64,000 nucleotides of DNA from Candidatus Levyibacteriota bacterium (GCA_027334565.1 DAHWUP010000001.1:124001-188000); one strand, 5' to 3'. Counted from the first letter of the stretch, positions 39,678 to 47,118 are shown. Program-made: numbers and translations. The notes: generated from the sequence alone by a model not told the origin.

Positions 39678-40772
39678 CTATTCTTTCGAGTCGTGGCTTT
39701 CAACTCCGACCTCAACCTGCGCCGGAGAATTCTTACTTTTGGTCATTATCTCTTCGACAATTCTTTTGGCAATTTCGGGTTTTTCTTTTAAATATAGAAT
39801 TGCTGCCTGCTTTCCTTGCCCAAGCATTGTTTCACCGTACCTGAAGAACGCCCCGGATTTTTGCACAATTCCCATTTCAACTCCGACATCCATAATTCCG
39901 CCTTCCCTTGAAATTCCGGTATCCGCCATCACGTCGAATTCGGCAATTCGGAAGGGTGCGGAAACTTTATTCTTGACGATCTTGGCCCTGTGCCTTGAGC
40001 CGACCACTCTGTCGCCTTCTTTAAGGCTTTCTATTTTGCGGATATCGATCCTGACCGACGCATAGAACTTTAGAGCCAAACCGCCGGTAGTGGTTTCGGG
40101 ATTCCCGAACATCACGCCTATTTTCTGTCTTAGCTGGTTGGTAAAAATTACCACGGTTTTGGACTTTGATATGACGGCGGTTAGTTTTCTTAAAGCCTGC
40201 GACATTAACCTTGCCTGAAGACCGATAATCGCATCGCCCATTTCGCCTTCGATCTCGGCGCGTGGCACCAATGCGGCTACGGAATCAATGACCAAAACGT
40301 CAACACCGCCCGAACGGATCAGCGACTCGGCGATTTCCAAAGCCTGTTCGCCGGTATCGGGCTGCGAAATCAACAACTCGTCCAACTTTACTCCGATCCT
40401 TTCTGCCCATAACGGGTCGAGCGCATGTTCGGCGTCGATAAACGCGGCTATGCCTCCGTGCTTTTGTGTCTGTGCGATAATGGATAGACAAACCGTAGTT
40501 TTTCCCGAGGCTTCGGGTCCGTAGATTTCGATTACCCTTCCTCTTGGCACTCCGCCTACACCAAGTGCTAAATCCAAAGGAAGGCAACCCGTTGAGATCA
40601 CCGACACGTCCAGTTTTTGTCCGATATCGCCAAAACGCATTATACTGCCACGGCCATACTGTTTTTCGATCTGTTCCATCGCCAGCTTTACAGCTTCCAT
40701 TTTTTGGGAGTTCTCTTCGTGGTTCACCGGAGCAGATTTTTCCGTTCTTGTCGAAGCAGCGCGCCTAGCCAT
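39678..40772 (-). CDS. recA: Recombinase RecA
   Basis: A 364-residue strand-exchange ATPase. Walker A is GPEASGKTT, Walker B is in VDVLVIDSVAALVPRAEIEGE (core VLVIDS), and the DNA-binding loop L2 region is GNPETTTGG. The MAW motif and the KSGAFFRYGE C-terminal core are intact. The N-terminal 25 residues are polar and the C-terminal tail is acidic, as usual. A TAGAAT lies 12 nt before the ATG. I see no LexA (SOS) box of the Gram-positive or E. coli type in the 131 bp upstream gap. Confidence 0.97.
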   Translation of the reverse strand: MARRAASTRTEKSAPVNHEENSQKMEAVKLAMEQIEKQYGRGSIMRFGDIGQKLDVSVISTGCLPLDLALGVGGVPRGRVIEIYGPEASGKTTVCLSIIAQTQKHGGIAAFIDAEHALDPLWAERIGVKLDELLISQPDTGEQALEIAESLIRSGGVDVLVIDSVAALVPRAEIEGEMGDAIIGLQARLMSQALRKLTAVISKSKTVVIFTNQLRQKIGVMFGNPETTTGGLALKFYASVRIDIRKIESLKEGDRVVGSRHRAKIVKNKVSAPFRIAEFDVMADTGISREGGIMDVGVEMGIVQKSGAFFRYGETMLGQGKQAAILYLKEKPEIAKRIVEEIMTKSKNSPAQVEVGVESHDSKE

Positions 40773-40903
40773 AACTAATAGCCCATTCTAATAATTTTCT
40801 ATAACGATTTCAATATGACAAAGTGTATCAGAATGTTTATTTTTGCCGTGTTTGTAAGCAAAATCACATAACCTTAAACGTGTATTTATTATCATGAGCG
40901 GCA

Positions 40904-41470
40904 ATGAGAAAAATATATTTGTTTATGATGGTAAGTCTTGACGGCTTTTTTGAAGGGTTAGACCACGATTTAAGCTGGCATAATGTCGATTTACAGTTTG
41001 AGAGATTTGCAAATGATCAACTTCAAAATACCGGATCAATTTTATTCGGGCGCAAAACCTATGAAATGATGGCCGGTTTTTGGCCAACGGAAAAAGGAGA
41101 TACCTCCCCTATCACCCAAAAATATATGAACAGCATCCCTAAGTTTGCAATTTCACGAACACTTAAAAAGGCAGACTGGATCAACACAACGCTTATCAAT
41201 AAAAATATTAAAGACGAGATTAACAAGCTGAAAAACGAAGAAGGAAAGGAAATCGCTATTCTGGGCAGTAACAATTTGTCTGTCGGATTACTAAAACTCG
41301 GGTTGATCGAAGAAATAAGAATAATGTTAAATCCGGTGGCCATCGGCAAAGGCACTTTGCTATTTCAGGGACTAAATAAGTCCATCCGTTTTGAGCTTAT
41401 AAGCCTTCGCAAATTTTCTTCGGGAAACGTTTTACTGATTTATAATCCGCCACATAGCCGTATTGCTTAA
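40904..41470 (+). CDS. Dihydrofolate reductase-fold protein (RibD C-domain family)
   Basis: A 188-residue protein of the DHFR/RibD-C family: an initial KIYLFMMVSLDGFFEG (the S-L-D-G-x-x motif), SILFGRKTYEMMAGFWP (GRxTYE) and EIAILGSNNLSVGLLKLGLIEEIRIMLNPV (part), the NADPH-binding G-S-x-x-L. Such stand-alone proteins are widespread, with unknown pteridine or other substrates. It is divergent from recA. TATTAT lies 11 nt before the start. Confidence 0.88.
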   Translation: MRKIYLFMMVSLDGFFEGLDHDLSWHNVDLQFERFANDQLQNTGSILFGRKTYEMMAGFWPTEKGDTSPITQKYMNSIPKFAISRTLKKADWINTTLINKNIKDEINKLKNEEGKEIAILGSNNLSVGLLKLGLIEEIRIMLNPVAIGKGTLLFQGLNKSIRFELISLRKFSSGNVLLIYNPPHSRIA

Positions 41471-41483
41471 TATCGGCCTGCTG

Positions 41484-41554
41484 TCGGGGAGCCGAGAATT
41501 GAACTCGGCCCACACGCACCCCATGCGCGCATTCTACCGATAAACTACTCCCCG
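41484..41554 (-). tRNA. tRNA-Pro (anticodon GGG)
   Basis: On the minus strand the sequence folds into a 7 bp acceptor stem (CGGGGAG/CTCCCCG), a D arm with TCGGTAG in the loop region, an anticodon arm CGCGC/GCGTG with loop ATGGGGT (anticodon GGG), a 4 nt variable loop and a T arm CCGAG/CTCGG with TTCAATT. Discriminator is A. Acceptor C1-G72 is typical of tRNA-Pro. The 3' CCA is not encoded. It decodes CCC and CCU. TATAAT lies at 41571-41566, giving a very short 5' leader. Confidence 0.93.
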
Positions 41555-41595
41555 ATAGCAAATGAATTATATCAGAAAATCAGCCGTTATTTAGA

Positions 41596-42090
41596 TTAAA
41601 CCTGGAATAATATTTTATAATTTGCTCCTTTTCTACCCAAAACTGATTCAAAAAGCGTAATTTTATTTACTCTTTCTCTCCAACCGATCGCTTTAAACTT
41701 TATATCCTCCAGCTTTTTACCGTCTTTAAACCGCGCGACAGTAATATGAGCCTTGAACCCAGTTTGGTTTCCGTGAGGGAACATTCCTCTTAGACTTTTT
41801 AAAAGTTTAAAAATTTGTACGGGTGGGTTCGAACTTTCTATCCAGATTACCTTATTTTTGAAATTAACATTAAACTTATCAAAAACCAACTCACATTCTC
41901 CAAATTGAATTTGTTTTAAAAGCGCAACGGGAAGTTCGGTATTTTCTTCATACCAGGGAGGGATCAGGGTAAGATGTAAATTATCAGGTTTTATGAATCT
42001 GACTTTAAGCTTTTTATTTTTTTCCTGCCATTTCGTGATCTTGCCGGAAAGCTTTTCGGATGATTTGATCCCGATAAATACTCTTGTCAT
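41596..42090 (-). CDS. thpR: RNA 2',3'-cyclic phosphodiesterase ThpR (2H family)
   Basis: A 164-residue protein of the 2H phosphoesterase family with both catalytic H-x-T/V motifs: HLTLIPPW near residue 40 and HITVARF near residue 115. Starts MTRVFIGIK, typical of ThpR/LigT. It hydrolyses cyclic phosphate ends of RNA; some members also show 2'-5' ligase activity in vitro. Its ATG overlaps the preceding stop by one base. The first motif has T and the second T, so both half-sites are intact. Confidence 0.9.
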   Translation of the reverse strand: MTRVFIGIKSSEKLSGKITKWQEKNKKLKVRFIKPDNLHLTLIPPWYEENTELPVALLKQIQFGECELVFDKFNVNFKNKVIWIESSNPPVQIFKLLKSLRGMFPHGNQTGFKAHITVARFKDGKKLEDIKFKAIGWRERVNKITLFESVLGRKGANYKILFQV

Positions 42091-42476
42091 TATATATGAA
42101 ACTCGAGTTGACCGTTTTTGAAAGTATAGGTTTGAAGCCTGATATTGGAAATTCCGTCAATAAGTCTTAAGGCTTCATCCTTTTTTCCCTCGGGTACGAT
42201 CAGATTGAGCAAAACACCAAAACCCGCGAAATGTTTCCATTCCTCAAGCTCCTCGGATGTCACGGTCTCCTCCGTTTCAACCTCCTCAACCAAATACAGG
42301 TTGTTATTCAGGTCCATTACCACTACGTCGGGAAAATACGAGCCGGCGACGGAAAAATTATGTTCATCTCCGGGATTTTGGTAGGCGCGGACATCTCCCC
42401 GCTCTACCCAGGTTTTATAGGAAGTACGGACAATCAGATCGTGTTCTCTTTGCTTCTCCTCGCTTCGTTTACTCAT
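42090..42476 (-). CDS. Hypothetical protein with weak nuclease-like signature
   Basis: A 128-residue soluble alpha/beta protein. FPDVVVMD followed 8 residues later by YLVEEVETEE has the spacing of a PD-(D/E)XK nuclease core (Asp, then Glu-x-Glu instead of Glu-x-Lys), after a helical start rich in charge. This is only suggestive. It is transcribed with thpR (1 nt overlap), hinting at nucleic-acid end metabolism. TACAAT lies 9 nt before the ATG. Confidence 0.55.
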   Translation of the reverse strand: MSKRSEEKQREHDLIVRTSYKTWVERGDVRAYQNPGDEHNFSVAGSYFPDVVVMDLNNNLYLVEEVETEETVTSEELEEWKHFAGFGVLLNLIVPEGKKDEALRLIDGISNIRLQTYTFKNGQLEFHI

Positions 42477-42543
42477 CCTGTCTATATTGTACCAAAACTA
42501 AGCAAACGATACCTTGTTATAAGAGTTTCCAAAAAAAATGAAA

Positions 42544-42996
42544 TTATTGTTCAACGGGAAATCCGGCATTTACCCAAGCATCATATCCGCCTGTCAAATC
42601 ATTTACATGCGCAAAACCTTTATTCTGCATTAATTGCATTGCGTTTTGGGAACAGCTGTCCGTCCGGCAATAGATCAGGAACCTGGTTGTTTTATCTTGG
42701 GCATCAAGATAATCGGAAAAATTCTGTGTTTGATTGAAATCGACGTTTTCCGCACCGGCAATATGGCCCTGGTCATATTCGTCCCGGGTCCGGATATCTA
42801 TCAGCTTGGAACGGTTTTTGGCAAGGTCGGCGGAAAACTGTTGTGGACTTAAATGCGTGAATGGATTTTCATAACCGACAATTTGATCATTTATTTTTAG
42901 TGTTCCGTGTAAAAGAATGTTTGATTGAATAAGTGCGGCGGCAATCAAAACTACAGCGATCAACAAAATAAATGCCGTTAAAATTTTTCGCATCAA
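42544..42996 (-). CDS. Membrane-anchored rhodanese-like sulfurtransferase
   Basis: A 150-residue protein with an N-terminal transmembrane helix (about residues 5-24) and a single extracytoplasmic rhodanese domain. The fold markers are LIDIRTRDEYDQGHIAGAENVDF and the active-site loop YCRTDSCSQNA, with the persulfide-forming cysteine at 110 and a second cysteine at 115. It is divergent from an ArsR-type regulator, and its -35 region (TTGCTA) falls in the shared operator, so the two are probably co-regulated. The role is likely persulfide handling outside the membrane. Confidence 0.9.
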   Translation of the reverse strand: MMRKILTAFILLIAVVLIAAALIQSNILLHGTLKINDQIVGYENPFTHLSPQQFSADLAKNRSKLIDIRTRDEYDQGHIAGAENVDFNQTQNFSDYLDAQDKTTRFLIYCRTDSCSQNAMQLMQNKGFAHVNDLTGGYDAWVNAGFPVEQ

Positions 42997-43017
42997 AGTT
43001 ACCTAAAAGTATAACAC

Positions 43018-43046
43018 TTGACTATTGTATTAGCAAATGCTAATAT
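43018..43046 (+). promoter_or_regulatory. arsR promoter with internal operator palindrome
   Basis: TTGACT (43018-43023), exactly 17 nt, TAATAT (43041-43046). The palindrome TATTAGCA-AA-TGCTAATA (43028-43045) fills the spacer and -10. The ATG is 7 nt after the -10, so the mRNA is leaderless. On the other strand TTGCTA (43036-43031) and TATACT (43013-43008) drive the rhodanese gene. Confidence 0.7.
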
Positions 43047-43053
43047 GTTCTAT

Positions 43054-43320
43054 ATGGCATATTCACCGATAGACGCGTTATCCAATCCCGTCAGAATAAA
43101 AATGCTTTGCTGCTTGTCAAAAAAAAGTCGTTGTGTCGGCGAACTCATCAGCATATGCGGACTTGCCCAGTCTGCCGTATCACAACATCTTATTAAGCTT
43201 AAAAAAGCCGGTCTGGTCAAGGCAAGAAGAAGCGGTAAATTCATTTATTATTCTCTTACCGACCAGAAAGTGGCCAAAGTTGCCAATCAATTAAACGTTT
43301 ATTGCAAGGAGGTGAATTAA
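43054..43320 (+). CDS. ArsR-family repressor, possible persulfide sensor (SqrR/BigR-like)
   Basis: An 88-residue winged-helix regulator (LAQSAVSQHLIKLKKAGLV is the recognition segment, then wing RRSGKFIYYSL). The start is ATG 43054; a longer frame from TTG 43018 would put the promoter inside the gene. Cys27 (in SRCVGEL, helix 2 region) and Cys84 (in NVYCKEV, last helix) are placed like the reactive cysteine pair of SqrR/BigR, with extra cysteines at 19, 20 and 35. It is first in an operon with a glutaredoxin-like and a DUF2892 gene, and is divergent from a rhodanese. A sulfur-responsive, self-regulating repressor is inferred; a metal sensor is the alternative. Confidence 0.85.
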   Translation: MAYSPIDALSNPVRIKMLCCLSKKSRCVGELISICGLAQSAVSQHLIKLKKAGLVKARRSGKFIYYSLTDQKVAKVANQLNVYCKEVN

Positions 43321-43574
43321 TGAAACCAATAAGTGTTAAATTATACTCTACTACTACTTGCCCTTTTTGCATGATGGAAAAGGCTTGGCTTGAACAGGAA
43401 AAAATAAAGCATGAAGTTTCATACGTAGACGAAAATATCGACGAGGCAAGAAAAATGGTAGCTAAAACCGGACAAATGGGTGTCCCGGTAACCGAGATCA
43501 GATACGAAAACGGAAAAGAAGAATATGTAATAGGTTTTGATCAACGCAGGCTGTCTCAAATCCTTAAAAACTAA
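43320..43574 (+). CDS. Glutaredoxin-like thiol-disulfide protein
   Basis: An 84-residue thioredoxin-fold protein with CPFC at residues 14-17, the cis-Pro loop MGVPVTE, and a C-terminal GFD motif. Start ATG 43320 overlaps the arsR stop (TAATG) and has an AAGGAGGTGA binding site; an upstream TTG is not needed. It resembles NrdH/YruB-type glutaredoxins that reduce protein disulfides or persulfides. Operon context with rhodanese and an ArsR sensor suggests persulfide reduction. Confidence 0.9.
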   Translation: MKPISVKLYSTTTCPFCMMEKAWLEQEKIKHEVSYVDENIDEARKMVAKTGQMGVPVTEIRYENGKEEYVIGFDQRRLSQILKN

Positions 43575-43587
43575 GGAGGTGAAAAAT

Positions 43588-43797
43588 ATGTTTGGCAAAA
43601 ACGAAAGTGATGTTGACAGAATAATCAGAGCCGTCGTCGGGTTATTATTGGCAACGGCAAGCTTTATGTATTTAAGCGGGTGGTTACAAATCGTAGCTTA
43701 TGTGTTAGCGGTCATTCTGCTATTTACGGCTATCACGGGATTCTGTCTGATTTATAAATTATTCGGAATTGGTACGCTAAAACAAAAAAGTGTCTAG
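43588..43797 (+). CDS. DUF2892 (YgaP-like) inner-membrane protein
   Basis: A 69-residue protein with two transmembrane helices and the family end motif ITGFCLIYKLFGIGT, related to the G-x-C-P-L-Y of the YgaP membrane domain. In YgaP this domain is fused to a rhodanese; here the rhodanese is a separate divergent gene. Start ATG 43588 follows AAGGAGGTGA. It is last in the arsR operon and its stop overlaps the convergent gene by 4 nt. Confidence 0.88.
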   Translation: MFGKNESDVDRIIRAVVGLLLATASFMYLSGWLQIVAYVLAVILLFTAITGFCLIYKLFGIGTLKQKSV

Positions 43798-44321
43798 GAT
43801 TTCGGGAAGATCGCCGAAAACGGAGGACTTTCCTGATCCCTTTTTGACAAAAAAGGTTTAGCATCGGTTTGCCAGTTTATATTTAGATCCTTATCGTTCC
43901 ATCTGACGTCTTTTTCCCTGCCCGGCGACCATTCTTCGTCGGTGATATACACGTAATCGGCCTCCTCGCTTAAAACCAGATATGAATTTCCCAGTCCGGC
44001 CGGAACAAATAGGGCCATCCTGTTGTCATCTCCCAGCATGAATGACTCGTACTTTCCATAATTTGCAGACTCCGTTCTACAATCCACAATTACAACCTGG
44101 ACCTTACCTTTAACCACATAAATTATCTTGTTCCAGGGAGCAACATGGATCCCGCGCAGTGTATTTTTGGTAGAATGCGCATGATTCACCTGTTTTGGGA
44201 TGAAACTTTTGCCGGTTTCTTTTCCCAGCGCCCCAAATCTCAATACCTCTTTAAAAAATCCTCTTTCATCCGCATGGGCAGGAGACTCGAGCCTAACGAT
44301 ACCCTCGATCTTTGTTTCCAT
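43794..44321 (-). CDS. dTDP-4-dehydrorhamnose 3,5-epimerase-like protein (RfbC family)
   Basis: A 175-residue cupin-fold protein. Seen: SPAHADERGFFKEVLR at the N-terminus, NTLRGIHVAPW (the conserved R-G-x-H), VQVVIVDCR and PAGLGNSYLVLSEEADYVYITDEEWSPG (in part). It would act on a nucleotide sugar for surface polysaccharide. No RmlA, RmlB or RmlD gene is in the window, so the exact substrate is uncertain. TACAAT lies exactly 6 nt before the ATG. Confidence 0.85.
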   Translation of the reverse strand: METKIEGIVRLESPAHADERGFFKEVLRFGALGKETGKSFIPKQVNHAHSTKNTLRGIHVAPWNKIIYVVKGKVQVVIVDCRTESANYGKYESFMLGDDNRMALFVPAGLGNSYLVLSEEADYVYITDEEWSPGREKDVRWNDKDLNINWQTDAKPFLSKRDQESPPFSAIFPKS

Positions 44322-44381
44322 GAAATGATTGTAGCATTTTTCTTAAAGATTTCCACTCGGGAAATCTTCAAGTATTATTGC

Positions 44382-44387
44382 TATAAT
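44382..44387 (+). promoter_or_regulatory. Extended -10 of the prenyl synthase gene
   Basis: TGCTATAAT ends 20 nt before the ATG at 44408. Confidence 0.5.
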
Positions 44388-44407
44388 AAGCATCGTCTCG
44401 AATTTTT

Positions 44408-45472
44408 ATGTATACATTGCAAGAATTTAAAACTGTTTTTGACCCCATCCTGAAGGAATTCCTGGACAAAAGAATAAATGAATTTTTGAGAAATACAACC
44501 GATCCTTTTGTCAGGGACTTTGTATTGTATTCAAAGACACTGTCTTTAGCCGGTGGAAAAAGGATCAGGCCTTATATTGCTTACATTATGTATACGGCAA
44601 GTGGAGGGAAAAATACCGAGGCGGCATTAAGATTATTTGTCTGTTTTGAAATATTTCATATGTTTGCCCTGATGCATGACGATGTGATGGACAAGCAGGA
44701 CAAAAGACACGGGATTGCCACGGTTCATGCCTATGTTTTGGAAAGATTGAAAGAAAATGACAGGACCGGCGATTTGGAAAATGTCGCAAAAGCACAGGGA
44801 ATTCTGGCGGGAAGTCTGTTCTTCTCATGGGCAATGGAATTGTTCCTGGATGATAAAGAATTTCCCGGTAAAAACCTAAAAATCGCCCATGATTATTTTT
44901 ATAAAATGGTTGACGAGGTCTGCTTGGGTCAAATATTTGATATAGACACCACCTCAAGGAAAGTAACCCCCGAGGAACTGGTAACACAAAAAACCATACT
45001 TAAAACGTCTCGCTATACATTCGTAAGACCGGCACAAATCGGCGCGCACTTAGCTGATCCCAACAACAAGCTTGACGATTACTTGGAAAATTTAGGAACC
45101 AAGCTCGGTATTGCGTTTCAGCTGCAGGATGACCTGCTCGATATAATCGGTGATACAAAGAAGCTTGAGAAAAATATCTTAAGGGACGTCGCCGACAGGC
45201 AAAGCACGTTTTTTACCAATTTTGTATTACATAAGGGCAGCAAGATGCAAAGGGAAAAATTTTTGCATTATTTCGGCAATGAATTAAACTCCGGTGAACA
45301 AGAAGAAGTGATAAATATTTTTACCGAATCCGGTGCGATAGACGCAGGTAAAAAATTAATTTTACAAAACCTTGAAGAAGCCAAAAGACTAATCAATATG
45401 GCCGATTTGGGCAACGATTATAAAAAAACGTGTTTGGATTTAATTCAAATTATGCAGGATCGTCAAAATTAG
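44408..45472 (+). CDS. Trans-polyprenyl diphosphate synthase
   Basis: A 354-residue all-helical prenyltransferase (IspA/GGPP synthase family) that elongates allylic diphosphates with IPP. The first Asp-rich motif is DDVMDKQDKRHG and the second is QDDLLD; GGKRIRP near residue 40 binds diphosphate. Product length cannot be read with certainty; the residues before the first motif (FHMFALMHDD) include Phe and His that may limit chain length. It begins a cluster with IspH-like and IDI-like genes. Confidence 0.93.
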   Translation: MYTLQEFKTVFDPILKEFLDKRINEFLRNTTDPFVRDFVLYSKTLSLAGGKRIRPYIAYIMYTASGGKNTEAALRLFVCFEIFHMFALMHDDVMDKQDKRHGIATVHAYVLERLKENDRTGDLENVAKAQGILAGSLFFSWAMELFLDDKEFPGKNLKIAHDYFYKMVDEVCLGQIFDIDTTSRKVTPEELVTQKTILKTSRYTFVRPAQIGAHLADPNNKLDDYLENLGTKLGIAFQLQDDLLDIIGDTKKLEKNILRDVADRQSTFFTNFVLHKGSKMQREKFLHYFGNELNSGEQEEVINIFTESGAIDAGKKLILQNLEEAKRLINMADLGNDYKKTCLDLIQIMQDRQN

Positions 45473-45492
45473 CGTCCAACCTTCGGTTTTGG

Positions 45493-45498
45493 TATAAT
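45493..45498 (+). promoter_or_regulatory. Extended -10 of the ispH-like gene
   Basis: TGGTATAAT ends 11 nt before the ATG at 45510. Confidence 0.5.
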
Positions 45499-45509
45499 CT
45501 AACCCTGTT

Positions 45510-46550
45510 ATGGTAACGGAATCTCCGCAATTCAATTACGGCCAGGTACCCGAAATTCCTCCCGGATTTAATGTGCAAGAAGTATTTGTGGCCGGGAATA
45601 GAGGTACCTGCGGAGGGGTTGAAATGACCCTTGCCGCCGTAAGTCAGATCATGGAAGTTGTTCCGCAAGAAATTCCCATTTACGCAACAAACACACCGAT
45701 TAACTTTCCCCAGGCTTTTGAACGATATGGAGATCGGCTTAAAATTGCAGGTGGAAATATTTCGGATGTTCCCGATGGCTCTATACTTATAGTATCGGCG
45801 CATGGCGCACCCCCAAGTTTATTTGATGAGGCAAAATCAAAAAATCTACATGTAATAGATGTCACCTGTCCAATCGTGACCGAAGAGCAAAAGCTAGTTA
45901 GAAATACTGCCGCGAAAGGAATTCCGATTGTCTATCTTGGAGAAGAAAATCACCCTGAAACCATTGGAATTAAAGGCCAGGTCCCAAAAGGCGCCATCAA
46001 AGTTTTCGATCCGAATGAACCGATCCCCGAAGATGAACACATTCCCGACGGAGCAAAGTTATTTGTTAAAACGACCAATGATCCGGCCAGGAATGAATTA
46101 AGAGCAAACGAACTTAAGGAACGTGTAGGCGAACTCGACGACACAAGAATCCTCCCCTGCTATGCTTTAAAAAACAGATATGCCGCGGGCAAACCGCTCA
46201 TCGAAGGTGTGGATTTATGGATGGTGGTAGGTGATATATCAAGCAACAACGCGAGAGGGTTAAGAGATATAGAAGTAAAGGGACCGGCGGGGGAAGGAAA
46301 ATTAATACCGCGTATGCTTGTCGGAAAACCTCAGGATATCGATTGGGAAATGTTTACGCCTTCGGTAAGAAAAGTCGGGGTCACGGCGGCTGCTTCGGCG
46401 CCAGAAGAGTTCACGCAACGAATATTGAATGAATTTAGGCGCTTAGGCGTAAATGTGATAGAATTACCACAGGTATTACCCGAAATGCCAAGAACATTCA
46501 GATTACCCAAAGAACAATTGGAGGCGTTAAGACAAAAATATGCGGACTAA
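45510..46550 (+). CDS. ispH: Divergent IspH/LytB (HMBPP reductase family)
   Basis: A 346-residue [4Fe-4S] protein of the last MEP-pathway step, which reduces HMBPP to IPP and DMAPP. The three cluster cysteines are seen in GTCGGVEM, DVTCPIVTEEQ and LPCYALKNRYAAG. SAHGA, NHPETIG and TAAASAP match the substrate-binding His, His-Glu and Ser regions. By eye, the position of E. coli His41 (in VVHN) is replaced in TNTPINF, and G-S-K-N-S-S-N is G-D-I-S-S-N. It is a distinct branch, so it may have shifted substrate. Neighbouring genes are also isoprenoid enzymes. Confidence 0.88.
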   Translation: MVTESPQFNYGQVPEIPPGFNVQEVFVAGNRGTCGGVEMTLAAVSQIMEVVPQEIPIYATNTPINFPQAFERYGDRLKIAGGNISDVPDGSILIVSAHGAPPSLFDEAKSKNLHVIDVTCPIVTEEQKLVRNTAAKGIPIVYLGEENHPETIGIKGQVPKGAIKVFDPNEPIPEDEHIPDGAKLFVKTTNDPARNELRANELKERVGELDDTRILPCYALKNRYAAGKPLIEGVDLWMVVGDISSNNARGLRDIEVKGPAGEGKLIPRMLVGKPQDIDWEMFTPSVRKVGVTAAASAPEEFTQRILNEFRRLGVNVIELPQVLPEMPRTFRLPKEQLEALRQKYAD

Positions 46551-46559
46551 TTAAAAATT

Positions 46560-47102
46560 ATGAACAAATATTACAAACAAAAACAGATCATTGCCAGAGT
46601 CAATAAAAAGGGTGAAATAATCGGCCGGATCGAAAAATGGGAGGCACATAAAAAAGGCATCTTACATAAAGCTTTAACCGTCAGCCTGATCTATAAAGAT
46701 CATTATGTGATCCAACATAGAAAACATATTGCCTTCGACGGAGTGTTTGACATAACTATTTCGTCACATCAGCTTTATATAAATGATAAACTGCAGTCTA
46801 CGATCGAAGCCGGTCTTGACTGCTTACAACGAGAGTGGAACTTAACTGCCAAAGATTTTATCGGAAAACCTAAGATTTTGGGAGCGGTCTATTATAAAGC
46901 AAAGGATGAGAAAAGTATTTTTACCGAACATGAGGTTTGTGACATGGTTGAAGTAAAATTAAAAAGGCTGCCCCAACCGAATTTCGATTTTGCTTACGGT
47001 TATTCGCTGGTAAAAAAAGAGGAATTACTGAATAAAAACAGCAGGATCTACGAAAATCTCGCCCCGTGGGTAAAGGTTGCGATTGCAAAAAAAATGATTT
47101 AA
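46560..47102 (+). CDS. Nudix protein related to type 1 isopentenyl diphosphate isomerase
   Basis: A 180-residue protein with the IDI-1 version of the Nudix fold: HKALTVSLIYKDHYVIQHR, then FDITISSHQLY where IDI has N-S-V-C-G-H-P, then an abnormal Nudix helix (EAGLDCLQREWNL), and TEHEVCDMV matching the catalytic E-x-E-V-C. The histidine after the active-site position is kept, but the catalytic cysteine is serine. It is either an inactive or altered isomerase, or a related Nudix hydrolase. It starts 9 nt after ispH, so isoprenoid metabolism is the likely context. Confidence 0.75.
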   Translation: MNKYYKQKQIIARVNKKGEIIGRIEKWEAHKKGILHKALTVSLIYKDHYVIQHRKHIAFDGVFDITISSHQLYINDKLQSTIEAGLDCLQREWNLTAKDFIGKPKILGAVYYKAKDEKSIFTEHEVCDMVEVKLKRLPQPNFDFAYGYSLVKKEELLNKNSRIYENLAPWVKVAIAKKMI

Positions 47103-47118
47103 TATTCAATCACTTATC

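Noticed and set aside
41484..41554. Possible intron or frameshift-type tRNA because of the GGGG run around the anticodon
   Set aside because: All stems pair with standard loop sizes (7 nt anticodon loop), giving an ordinary tRNA-Pro(GGG).
42231..42737. A 168-codon plus-strand frame
   Set aside because: Spans the gap between two well-supported minus-strand genes and reads antisense to both; no family resemblance.
43018..43053. TTG 43018 as the arsR start codon
   Set aside because: That TTG is the -35 hexamer; promoter spacing and operator favour ATG 43054.
44586..44987. A 133-codon minus-strand frame
   Set aside because: Antisense to the prenyl synthase; composition (Pro/Arg/His-rich) is that of a shadow frame.
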